A DNA stretch of 64,000 nucleotides from Phytoseiulus persimilis (Eukaryota; Arthropoda; Arachnida; Mesostigmata; Phytoseiidae): contig CM075102.1 of NCBI GenBank assembly GCA_037576195.1, positions 25,602,745 through 25,666,744 of the forward strand. The letters are read 5' to 3'. The notes beneath the pieces are model-generated. The model did not search any database. It saw only the letters and a program-made list of their open reading frames with translations, and was not told where the DNA came from. Below are positions 34,001 to 44,600 of this stretch, in pieces. The position numbers and the translations under genes were made by a program. Each line of letters opens with the position of its first letter. Position 1 is the stretch's first letter.

Positions 34001-35354
34001 AAAATCGCATTAGGCTGAAAGCCTCAATTCGACGACTTCATCGAAGGCACGGTTGTCGCCGTCCACTTTTTCGGTGACGGCTCCATTGTTGCGGCTCCAT
34101 GCTGCAGCAAAAAGACGCAGCGAGTCGGATCGCTTCGTTACCTTTCCATCAGCTGACGACCGGTCGGTTTTTCCAGATAAGCCGTCCTGTACCATTGCCG
34201 CAGAAAGCTCCACCGGAGACGATGACGAACCCGATCGGCTGGTTTGCCGCGTCGACGCAAACCCAACCAAATTCTCCGTCAAATGGGATCGCAACAATAA
34301 ACCGCTGAGCGACAAAAACGTTCTCATCGAGGGCATGTCCGCCGTCCTCGTGCGGGACTCTGACACGGAACAGTTCCACTTGGGCGAATACCGCTGCTCA
34401 CCGAACAACTCTATCGGATTCACAGAGTGCATTTTCGTGGTTGAAGGCGCTGCCGCGCTGCCAGCGGGATTCGTCTGGGTGATCCTGGCAGTTATCATCA
34501 TCATCCTTCTGCTCACAATTATCGTACTCTTAATCTGCCTGTTCAGGAGGAAACTCAAACGTACGTGTTCGTCCGTCTCCCCCATTTGTGGTCATCCATC
34601 TCCCAGTTAGTCTTATCGCTCCGTTCGGTCTTCTTACTTTCTCAAATTTCTCGTATCCAGCCCCCCAATGAGAGTATTATCGACCGAGTAGATGAACGAC
34701 ATTCTACGAGGGGAATCGCTCGATTTGCAGAGTCGGACCCATACGACCTCAGTGAAGTTTTTCGCAGGACTTCCCCTGGAACGTATCAGAACGTGACAAA
34801 AGGCCTCGAGCCGCCTGTGCCTCCGCACGGGAATCCGAGTGTGACATCACCCGCCTACGAAAACGTTTCTTTCAAAAGAGATCTATCAAAACCCGTGAGT
34901 TTTCCCGCCGAACCCCCCCCCCCCTTCGTGAATGGAAAATTGAAAACGGTTTTCTAGCCAATGTCCAGGTTCTTTTGGCGCGTCGAATGCAACGGAGCTA
35001 TCTCGAATCCGATTTAATTTGACGTTCCCCCGATCATCTTTGGAGGAACCCGAAAAAAGAATAGCTGAACTTTGCAGCACTCTGCTGAACGACCTGAACT
35101 TGGGCTTGAAGTGCCTCGTCACTAACTTGCAACGCTGAAGGTGACCTGCGGCGCTTTCAACGATATTCACCTTTCACTTGCAGGCAATTGGTGGCGGTGA
35201 AGATCTCATTTACGCCGACATGTACGAAGATATAAAAGCGGGGAAGATTCCTGATCCTCGTGTAACGCCGAACCTGCCCCCAAAGCACAGTCAGGCGCAC
35301 TCCACTCCACCGTTGCCCCCAAAAGCTCCAGCTAGGAAAGGTCACAAATCCTAG
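25077..35354 (+). CDS. Transmembrane cell-adhesion receptor with nine Ig domains (nephrin/sidestep-like)
   Basis: Thirteen exons: 25077-25134, 26232-26579, 27270-27593, 28149-28466, 29236-29538, 30043-30324, 30593-30786, 30974-31222, 31950-32160, 32255-32509, 34177-34560, 34661-34894, 35184-35354; about 1,109 residues. Exon 1 encodes a signal peptide (GLLMWLLPAAILALVAIQ). Exon 2 is a V-type Ig, and exons 3-6 carry one Ig each, joined at phase 1. Ig 6 and 7 are split by phase-0 introns; exons 10 and 11 carry Ig 8 and 9. Many Ig strands end in the YxC motif (YTCSL, FTCSL, YTCVA, YRCSP). A membrane helix lies at about residues 946-969, followed by RRKLK. The tail has YQNV and YENV (Grb2-type YxN), YADMYEDI, and PPLPPKAPARK (SH3 class II). 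Such receptors mediate neural or muscle cell recognition. No fibronectin III domain was seen, so nephrin/Sns or sidestep remains undecided. The exon 11-12 join is out of phase by one base (see findings). Confidence 0.88.
34913..34924 (+). repeat. Poly-C run in intron 12 of the Ig receptor
   Basis: Twelve consecutive C shortly after the GTGAGT donor at 34895. It has no obvious function, and its length may be wrong in the assembly. Confidence 0.8.
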
Positions 35355-35916
35355 GGTTTCCTGAGGGGCGGTCGGTGGGTCTGCCTGCAAATAGTCAGCC
35401 TAGAAACATATTCTTGAATAGTTCGGACTTGGTTCACACGGTCGACTTTCCAAATTCACCAGCGTGCCCACCCAGATCCTGGACCGTTCCTTCTCAACAA
35501 CAATTCCAAGCTCTTCCGGACGAGGTCTAGAATCCGAGTTAACTAACTATATCCAACACCAACTGTCATCCGGGTGTCACTTTGAGCTCTGGGAAGTAGC
35601 ATCCAGGAGTGAGGAGGGGGAGGGTTGGAGCTTCTGTGCAAGGAGTCATTGATACCGACTTCTTTCCTCAGAATCCAGGCTCGAAGTTCGCGCTAAGGGT
35701 GAACCAAGAGAGGCATTCAGGTGGGAAACAGGATTTCGCTGAAAGTAGAACGGCGATCGGGCATTTCATGAATCCTCTTCAATCGCGCTTATCTCATTCG
35801 AATCGGGATGACGCGGGAAGTGTACATAGAATGCTATATTGATGACTTAAAAATGAGAATGAATCTCGACGGATTGTTTTTATATTAGGGGGAGAATAGA
35901 TGAACGTGGAGAATGG

Positions 35917-35922
35917 AATAAA
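35917..35922 (+). promoter_or_regulatory. Poly(A) signal of the Ig receptor gene
   Basis: A canonical AATAAA lies 563 bp after the stop codon at 35352-35354, in a locally AT-rich stretch. Confidence 0.6.
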
Positions 35923-38656
35923 TCAACTTTTTTCTGAAATAGTTCTCCCCTCATTTTCGAGAGCTTCTCGTGGCAGACCACGTCCCGAACGCCCAGAGCT
36001 CCAGACAGAGGCCGTCAGTCAGATCTTGGAAAATGTTCTCTGAACCTTTCTTCCCTCTTTCCATGAGCATCATCCGGGGCGATAGCGTTGTCGGCTTTCC
36101 GGAAAGCTGCTGTTGGTGAGGCCGCTTCCCTGGAGAATTTTTGTCTACGGGAGACACAAACGCATCTCTCCTCCGGACTCTCTGTTCTCATGGCTGGTTG
36201 CTCGATAAGATGCGTAATCTCACTTTCGATGGACTTCTCCTTCCAGCTGAGCTTTCGATTATGTGCCCAGTCATTTACTCTCTCGTTCCCGCACCGGCTC
36301 GGTTGTTCAGTCAAATAGCCGTTCGCTCGCTCAGTGACTGAAGACGTCAGATTCTCGCTTCGCAACACCCGCAATGTGTTCGCAAACTCCCTCCCCACGA
36401 CTCCTCCATCAACAGCAAAGCAACGTTCGAGGAAAGACTGGATAAGGCAGCCAGCGAACGGAGGAAACCCATATTGTCTGGATGTCGATAGACCGTGTAC
36501 GGGCTCGCTGTTCCTGCTCGAGCTCTGCTGTGGACCACGGAGCGCCGAATCTTTCCTAGAGATCGCAACTAGTGACTTCGATCGCGAAGGGATACAGATG
36601 GATTTGAGTCGGTGGTACGCCTAAAATGTTCTTGGAAACCATTTTAAAATTTGGTTGAGTGATTGTGTCTGGCTGAAGAAACGTATACTGATATTCGAAT
36701 CACTCCGATAAGAAAGGTGATAAGCTTCCAAGAGCCGTGCGACACCTGAGTTTGTGCCGGAAGAGGCACATGAAAGCAGAAGCTGACGTGAATCGATGAA
36801 GTCCCGTCATCAGTCGGCATACTCGAACTTGGCTCCTGGATCTAGAGATTTCAGCCGAAAGAGCCGGTAGATGCCGCATCAGGGGCACAGAGTGTTCGGT
36901 AACGATGCTGACCGAATAACTGAAGGCCCGAATCCGGCAGTTGTTGGTCATGCCTCCGATTCGTCTTCGCTTAGGTTCCAAACAGATTCTTTCGTGATGA
37001 AAGGGACAGGAAACCAGGTGTTCGATTACTTCGCGATCCTAAGCGAACGGGAGGCGCGTTCAACATGATTCTCTTACTATAAGTGAAGAAAATCATCATC
37101 CGAGAGCATCAGGAATCGCCATATTGATTGGTCAGCACGAGTAGCCCGGAGATGGAGCTCATCCGCTCTGTCCTTCCAGAACGTGGAGCTGGACGAGCTC
37201 GATTTTCGGGTGAGAGGAAAAGTGCTCACATTGACCCAGTCACACCCCAATCGGATAGTTTGAACCAATCAAAGAACTTTCTGCCATTCGAAAATTCTCA
37301 GAATACGGCTGAGGATATGCGGGCAATGTGTCGAGGATGAGGTTCCGTCAAGGAATCAGCGATTTTCGTGAGGCTGGTGAGATCGTCGCTGATTTCCAGC
37401 TCTGGACTAATCCTCGCCAATTCCTATGGCGATCCGGTGGAATCCTTTCCCGTGCCCGATAAGACCGGTACGAACTCGATCAGTTGACTGTAAGAGCTTC
37501 TCGTTCAGCTCATTGGAACAAGTGGAAAAATGTGTTTTTTTTTCAAGCCGCTATCCAAAATGCGAATGGAGATGGGTCATCCTCCCAGCTTGCTCGATTG
37601 CGAAAAAAACGAATCCGATCATTCCGCACTGAGTAACGAGCTGAAGAGGAAAGGGTAAAGAAATTTCCGACTTGCGATGACCACTCTGTACGGCCAGAAC
37701 CTTGACATTCAAGCAGAAATGGCGATACTTTGTTGCTCTGTGCTGGGCACTCCCGACATCGTTAGTCGAGGATTTCACGTGTAGCTGTTTCGGAGCTCTT
37801 CGCTTCTTTGATGATGTAAGAGGTCAGAGAATTTTCCTGGAACCCTCCACGTCCACAGGCTGGCATTTCCAAGTCAGGATTTCCCGAGCCCAACTTAGTT
37901 TTGGCCGTAACTTTCTCAACTCTCGGATTTCCTCCAGGATCTTCCCAGATATCAAAAGGTGGTCGAAAGGGGGGTTCGAGGCGGTCATTCTGTTTCTCTC
38001 TTAGAATTGAAATCATGTAATTTGCGGCTTGGGTTGTTTCGAGGAGGACCAATTTTTTCCTCGAGGACTTCCTGAGAGTGTCGAACTCCATGGGATCCCA
38101 GCCTCGACGAGATCGCGTTGAACCCGCTCTTGAGCAGGGAAGTTATTTTGGCGCTTCGGAAAATGACAATCGATCGTATCCACCCCTTTTCCAGAAGGCT
38201 GCCACTTGTTCGATTTCTGTTCTTCGTTCTTCCTCTCGTGACTTCTCAACGAGGAGGAAAGGTATCTCCTCCGGTGAAATTCACCCACAAACGGCTCATT
38301 CATCCGAAGATTGAGTTTCCGGGTCGATCCAACGATTCTTGATTTTCGCTGGAAATCTTACTCATTCAGTTTTCCGCCGTTGGTTCCCAAAAGAATCCGA
38401 ATGCGCGTATACGATGTGCACCAGTAGAATAACGCTACACGATCATGAGCTGGGGGTGAATTCACAGTTGTCTACTGTCGCGAGTATATCACAATGAAAG
38501 GCTTATTATCGGTCTTCACATGAGAACATATGCGTGTATATGCGTGGATTTCTTGCGGGTCCCCCAAACGACTCCGCCCAAAACGGTGCGGCCAAAACGC
38601 CCGACAATCGCTCAAAAGACTTCAGATCCGGAGGATGAGTGTAGAAGCCGAGACCA
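35923..38656. other. Intergenic region, no supportable gene
   Basis: Short overlapping frames on both strands, none with a recognisable domain, repeat or splice pattern. Confidence 0.4.
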
Positions 38657-39130
38657 GTGGGGAGAAATCGTTGCGTAAGTGACACGTTAGAAGCGGAAAA
38701 CAGCAGACACTTTCCGTTCGATATGGAAACGCTGAGAGATTGTCTACCTCCGTGGAAAGTGTCCTTTAAGAGTGCTACAGAGAGCCGTCATTCGAAAACG
38801 ACCATGTCCATGATCAACCGGAATGCACCCAATTCGCTGAAGTCAGGCCTCACATGGGGTGTGCGTTGTCGCTGTAAGCCCGACAGCTGCATTTGTGCTC
38901 GAAACGACTGCCACCACAGCTGCTGGCATTGCTGTAAGCACCAATGTCGTCATTTTCGCTGTTTTCAATGTGGTGAGAATTGTCGTATGAGCGTCTTTGG
39001 GCTCAAGTCGAGCGGTCTAATCCAAGCGACGACCATGGCTGAATCCATCGACCGAGAATTGTCATCTAATCTAGAACGCCTTTCCGAATACGGTGTCAAC
39101 AGACCCACTCCTAAGGGCCGAGCAAACTGA
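38657..39130 (+). CDS. Cysteine-rich ORF, candidate exon or small gene
   Basis: I do not recognise this. The 157-codon frame has a cluster of 14 cysteines within about 40 residues (about 75-115), in the order CRCKPDSCICARNDC, then HHSCWHCCKHQC, then CFQCGENC. The spacing looks like a metal-binding or disulfide-rich module rather than chance. A good donor, TGTG|GTGAGA (38971-38976), falls inside the last cysteine pair, so the true exon may end there and the remaining frame would be intronic. No signal peptide is visible at the first ATG. It could be an upstream exon of the unrecognised gene at 39.9-41.1 kb, but I found no in-phase chain of exons linking them. Confidence 0.35.
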   Translation: MGRNRCVSDTLEAENSRHFPFDMETLRDCLPPWKVSFKSATESRHSKTTMSMINRNAPNSLKSGLTWGVRCRCKPDSCICARNDCHHSCWHCCKHQCRHFRCFQCGENCRMSVFGLKSSGLIQATTMAESIDRELSSNLERLSEYGVNRPTPKGRAN

Positions 39131-39890
39131 TCCAAGTACAGACGAGCATGAGATCGAGCGAATTCTGCGGAACTTCAGTGGTTTTTCGACAAACCGATTG
39201 TGTGAAATCGTGGGTGAGCTCTCTGAGCATGAGCGTTGGAATAACCGCTAAGGTTGCTGTTACTGCGAGAGTTTAGGAATCCCGAGGAGCTCCTCGGTCC
39301 CCGGTGAAATCATCGACCATATGTGACTGCTTAAAGCAGCTGTACCACTGAGTTGACCGGTCATGCTGCAAATGTCGACGGAAGCGCGGGCTGCGCCCAG
39401 GGTTCAACGTGCGAACATTTCGTCGATGGCGATGTTTGTTGCTGTTTGGAAAAAACAGCTGCGAGGTCGCAGGAAGCGCAAAGGTTTGTCCAGGCCTGCC
39501 TGATGAAGTTTTTCAAGCGTGAGTTTTCATGTACTCCGACCCGATGAGGGCTGTGCTGCCGATTCGCGCGAACGATTCGTTCGGTTGTTTTGAAGCGAGT
39601 TCGGAAACTCCCGGATTACCAGGGGAACGAATCACTCGCCGGAAATCGAAAAGAACTCACTCCCCCGCTGCCGGAGGAGGGCTCCCTATCGGAACCAGAT
39701 TCGAAATCGAGGTTCACACCAAAGTTCCGCCGGCGAATCAAAGATCTGCCAGCAGCGGCGGAATGCTCACTGATTAGACGACGTAGTCGAGAACGGCGGG
39801 TCGAATCGGATCTCTGTTCATTATCGGTGGAATCATAGAACACCCGACGAATCGACAGGTTCTGCATCCTCGTCCACGGTTTCACTGCAG

Positions 39891-41078
39891 CCTCTGGTTT
39901 GTTCGAGCTCGACTGGGGCCATGGAAGTTTCAACAACGGGCTCGTCACCCCTCGTAACGACGACCACCCTCACGAAAGCACGGAGCAGCAGCGACATTTC
40001 AACGACATCAACAGTTGCATTCAGCGGGGTCGGCGATATTTCAGCGTCCGAACCGAGTCTGTTCGACATTCTAGAGAAGGCCTGTCGCTCGAGTGCGGAA
40101 ATGCGCGAGTTCGTGCGCCACCAGAGCGTTCATCCGGCTAGTCTCATGGACGACTTCGTGGACTTTGTGAGTATCTTACAAAACTAAATGTGTTCTAAAT
40201 GTCATGACCGTTCCGACCGCATCGAGAGGCGGAAGTCGTCGAAGAGAGCCACCAGCCGCTAACTGGAGGACTCGTTACTCTGCCGGACTCGCTGGGGCAT
40301 CTACTTCGCTCGAAATCTCATGCAGGATAATAGCCGTAGTGACGAGTTGATGAAAGTGACGGTGACGAATGCACCGAGTGAACTAACATGCTTCATTTGC
40401 TCACCAATGCACAGGTAGCGCATCAGATCGTACATTTGATGAACGTGGTCGTTAAATATAACGATGCTTTCAACGACGCTCGGAACGTCAACAGCGAAGG
40501 TAGAGCACTCAAGAAAGAGTTCGTATTCTATTCGCTCGTAAACTCGAACATCCTCCCAACTTTTAACCGAATCACGAAACTCATTAACCAATACAGGTGG
40601 GCTCTCCTAGACACTGGAATAGAAAAGAACTTGATCGTTCCTTTCCTCAAGTATTCTCCCGCTCGCTCCTTCGAGCATAGCAGTTGCGCGACCCTTTGTC
40701 GGTCGGCTAAGAGCAACACCTTCCCTCAAGCGTCGGCCTCCATTTTTTCTTCCTACTCCGCTCCTTATCGATTCACCCCCTTCTCTTTTATTCAGTCAGG
40801 CGATCGTTTATGATGTCCGGGAACGCTACGGTCTCTGCGAGGTCATTCAAAAACAGATGGATGTCGCCAGGGATCTCATCAGCAACACGATGAAGGCTGA
40901 CGACTTCTTCGAAAACGCTCGTAAGGACAAGCACTACTTGTATGCTTTCATCGGCTCCAATGTGGACAACCTCGAGCTTCCCATGAGGGTGCGGCGCGGT
41001 TTACTGGGCTACGAACTGATCCACGACAGAGCCTCGGAATGGTTCCGCCGAATCCCAAGACAGGGCGCCTGGAAATAG
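39891..41078 (+). CDS. Unrecognised three-exon gene, helical protein
   Basis: Exons 39891-40166, 40415-40596 and 40796-41078 join in frame (phases 0 and 2) with donors TTT|GTGAGT and ACAG|GTGGGC and acceptors TGCACAG and TTATTCAG. The ATG at 39921 lies in a strong context (GCCATGG) and would give 236 residues. The frame is also open back to the acceptor-like TTTCACTGCAG at 39880-39890, so a further upstream exon (for example within 39590-39827, ending TCG|GTGGAA) is possible. The N-terminus is Ser/Thr-rich and probably disordered. From about residue 35 the protein is predicted-looking helix, with SLFDILEKACRSSAEMREFV, VYDVRERYGLCEVIQKQMDV and ELPMRVRRGLLGYELIHDRA. No signal peptide or membrane segment is seen. 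I know no family with this pattern, so no function is offered. A poly(A) signal follows the stop. Confidence 0.6.
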
Positions 41079-41263
41079 AAAGCCGAAAGCAGCGCTCTAT
41101 CGGGGATTCCAGGGATGCGGAAAGGAGGGAGAACGCACGGGGAAGGCGACCGAGTCTAAAAACTTCCTGCAACTCAAACCTCACGACTGCCCATCCACTC
41201 TGAGCATTCCAGAGTGTTCGCTTCGATGCTTTGACAGGATCCGTACCGACAAATTTGTCTGGC

Positions 41264-41269
41264 AATAAA
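41264..41269 (+). promoter_or_regulatory. Poly(A) signal of the unrecognised three-exon gene
   Basis: AATAAA, 186 bp after the stop at 41076-41078. It supports an end of transcription here and separates this gene from the adenylate-kinase-like gene that starts 410 bp further on. Confidence 0.6.
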
Positions 41270-41678
41270 CTCAATGTTCGTATCTCACACTAAGATTGCT
41301 CGTCCTCTTATCCCTATCGAGGTGGAATGAAGAATAAGAATAATCCTTCCAACAGACGTACATGCTATGAGTCAACGGGTTCGGAGAAGATGATTCTATT
41401 CTGCACTTCAACGCGGTCCGCTGGATTCGAGCGCGACCGAAGCGGAGAGGAACTCGTACGCCTGGAGGAGACACCTTGGCGCGGTCAGCCAGGAGTTCCT
41501 CAAATTAGTTCTAGGCAGCAGGAGTTCTCACACAACCTCTACTAGCCCCTCCTCACAATGATTCGCTCTTAACGGAAGCATCGTATCGATTGCTCAAACT
41601 CTTACACTTAGACTCAATAAGAGCTCCTCCGTCGTGTTGTCGAGCCAGGGTGTCACAAACGGAGACGCTGTCGAAACC

Positions 41679-44600
41679 ATGGGCAGCAGTTGCTCAGTTG
41701 GAGAACTCCCCGCTCTCGAGGAGAGCGACATCAGAGTGACAATCGGCAGCAAGGTTGACACGTTTGTTCGTCGACGCATGGTTATCTTCGTCTTCGGTGA
41801 GTGGGTTCCCATGGCATCGCCGAAAGAAGCCGTAAGGGAGCGCAAGTCCATGTACGAATGATGTGCACTAATAATGCGGCAAGAGTTCGAGTAGGATCAC
41901 GGGTCGAACACCTGATTGCGGATTTCCTGGAAATCGGAGTTCCCTCGCGGATCAGTCTCTGTTGGAAGACGGAAGAGCTGTGTTTGACCACTTCCGAGTC
42001 TGACGACACCGAGGGACCCGACCGCGGCCCGAAACGCCAGTTCAGGGTTCGGAAATTCAGGAAAGAGATGTCAGGATATTTTAACCGAACGGAAAGCTCC
42101 TCTGAACTTCTGGTTCGTACACCCGACCGAAATGAGTCCCCGACCTGTTCTGCTCCAACCGTGCTCTTCTGACACTCGAGTTTTCGATTTTGTTCACGTA
42201 TGTGACCGCATTTTGTCACGGGAGAGAACTGACAGATTCGTCGTCGACGAAAATGGACTCCTGCTGATTTTCCGGATTCTCAAGGCTCGGAAACGCGGTT
42301 CTCCAAGCGAGCTCGAGCCACCTCTTCTCCAAGTGTAGCACAGGCTCTCCCCTTCCCGCCGATGCCGTTGGTCTTCCTCGATCTTGAAATTTTTTCTGAA
42401 TCACTTCCCATGAACGAGAAATAAATTCAATCAAGTCACCGAACTTTCGCAGTTCTGTGGCTCGGCTTCAGATATGAGTTCCTGAACCCTTCCTATGAGA
42501 ATGTTTCCCCGTTTCCCAAGTTCCACAAAATGATCATAAACGGAGTACACGATTCCGTTGCACTGTGACACGTTCCCTCCGTTCACCGGCTCCGGTCAAG
42601 GAGTTTTAAGAGTCGGAGGGATTCGGCTCGCGACGAGGCAAGTCGGTTGCAGAAGTTTCTGGGCCGGTACCTGAATAAACCGATGACAGCGATAGTTCTG
42701 TTGGATACGTTGCGGTCGTACATCCCTCGGGAAACGAGGATCAATTGCGGAGTGCTTCCCCGGCCTCCTCACGGTCGGCTTCGAGAACTGCGAGTGTGGC
42801 GAAGCATTTTGTTGATAATCTTCGCCCGCGGTGGGCGCTATCCAACACAAATGTGCGGCCGTATCGACGCTTTCTCGGCCCGGAGATCACCTTTCGACCG
42901 GTAGGTGCGACCTTCTCCGCTCTGATCCGAGAATGCGCACAGGTCTCTTTGGGCAGACACTGGAGTGGCTCTCGAGCCCCTGGTCATATAAAAGATCTCA
43001 GGAAATCCTGTTCTGCTCATTAACAATCCGCCACTCTCCAGAACGCGGGAGCTCATGAGATCCCGAGAGAGAAGGAAGACAAATGTTTGATGAAGAATCT
43101 TCACTTGAGCGGGATTGAGAAGAAATTTCGGAAAGGGACCCGACATGGAGCAAAATACCTAATTCGTGTCGTGAAGCTGAAATCAATGAGGCTTGTGGTT
43201 GGGGGAGTGTGGTTCCAGAACACCCCACCTCTCAGGGGGTCTAGCTTGAACCGAAACCGTGAATGTGCGACTTACGCGCAGGTATGAATCTTCGTATGAT
43301 ACAGATCGGCAGAAGTGATCGATTGATCAAAAGTTCCCAAGAAATCTGATCGGCTAGTCATCCGGAACAGCGAATGTTCTGGAGCCACCACTCGAGCTTC
43401 ACTCGAGTTGAGGAGACATATTCAACCCCATACCTTGTGACGCCCTCCATGCCACAAGAGAGCGAATCGTAGTCCGAAATTCACCGTGCGATCTCGATTT
43501 CCGGGCCTTCGACGTTTCCACCAGTGACCATGATCGAATACGTCAGAGGGTCAAGCTACCTTCCTTCGAGGCATACTTGAACATGACGCCGATGCCCTCC
43601 TCGGGTTCAACTCGGCTGGAATAGCACGGAGCGCCCCAAGAGTCTCTTCTTATCCTGTCGAGGTTAGCCTGGGACGGAATTCGACACCAGCGAAGTGCTC
43701 CAGCTCACCGGAGAACTCTTTCCGACTTTCTTGTCGCTATCGAACACTCACGGGATAACGCGGCGAGCGATTAGTAGATCACGGGTCCAACGGGTGATCT
43801 GTCACATTCCTCCTCGAAGTTATGCTTCCTGAGATGGGAGAACGGATGGCTGTGCGCGGCAGACGACTACGTTGCGAATCGTTCGCCTGCTTTTGTTGTA
43901 CGTGAGGCGTTGTTCTCCGAGGATAGTTTTTTACGTGTGCTTGATCATGAGTAAGTGTTCTAACGCTCGCGGCGACCCGTGTTCTCCCGCTCCGTGCATT
44001 CAAGTGGAGTTCGTCCCCTACACGTAGCACGTACGTACGCATCAAGTCTCTTCTGGAAATTCGACAGTCACCTGGGAGTAGGTGAAGCGTTTTGTTTCCC
44101 TCCTCTGCCATGTGAGTCTGGTTTGCATGCTTCTGCGTAACGTCGCCGTTCTTGATGATATTCTCTTTCTGCTTTTTCTGATGCTGACAGGCGGACCGGG
44201 TTCGTGTATGGGCCGAATCGTCGGCGACCTGGCGCAAGGCTTCGGCCTGCAAGTGATTGACGTGGAAAGCATCTTCTTGCGCCAACGAAACGATTCCCTG
44301 GAGCCAACACTGGAGAATATCATGGGGCTCGTCAAAAAGGCAATCCGGAACGCCAGCTCCGAGGCCGGCTTTCTGATTGATCTCGCACCGAACCTCAAGG
44401 GCACCGAAAAGTTGAGTTCGAAAACTTGCTCACCTTTCCAACGAGTCGAGCGAGCTCGCACTCGGAGAACGACACGTTTCCGATGCGAAGCAGGGCCGAT
44501 CTAGCTGGCACTCACAAGCTTCCAGCACGGAGAATCTGTTCGAATTGAGACGATTCAATTTTTAGTTCGAGCACTCATGGAGGGTGATTCTCATAATGAC

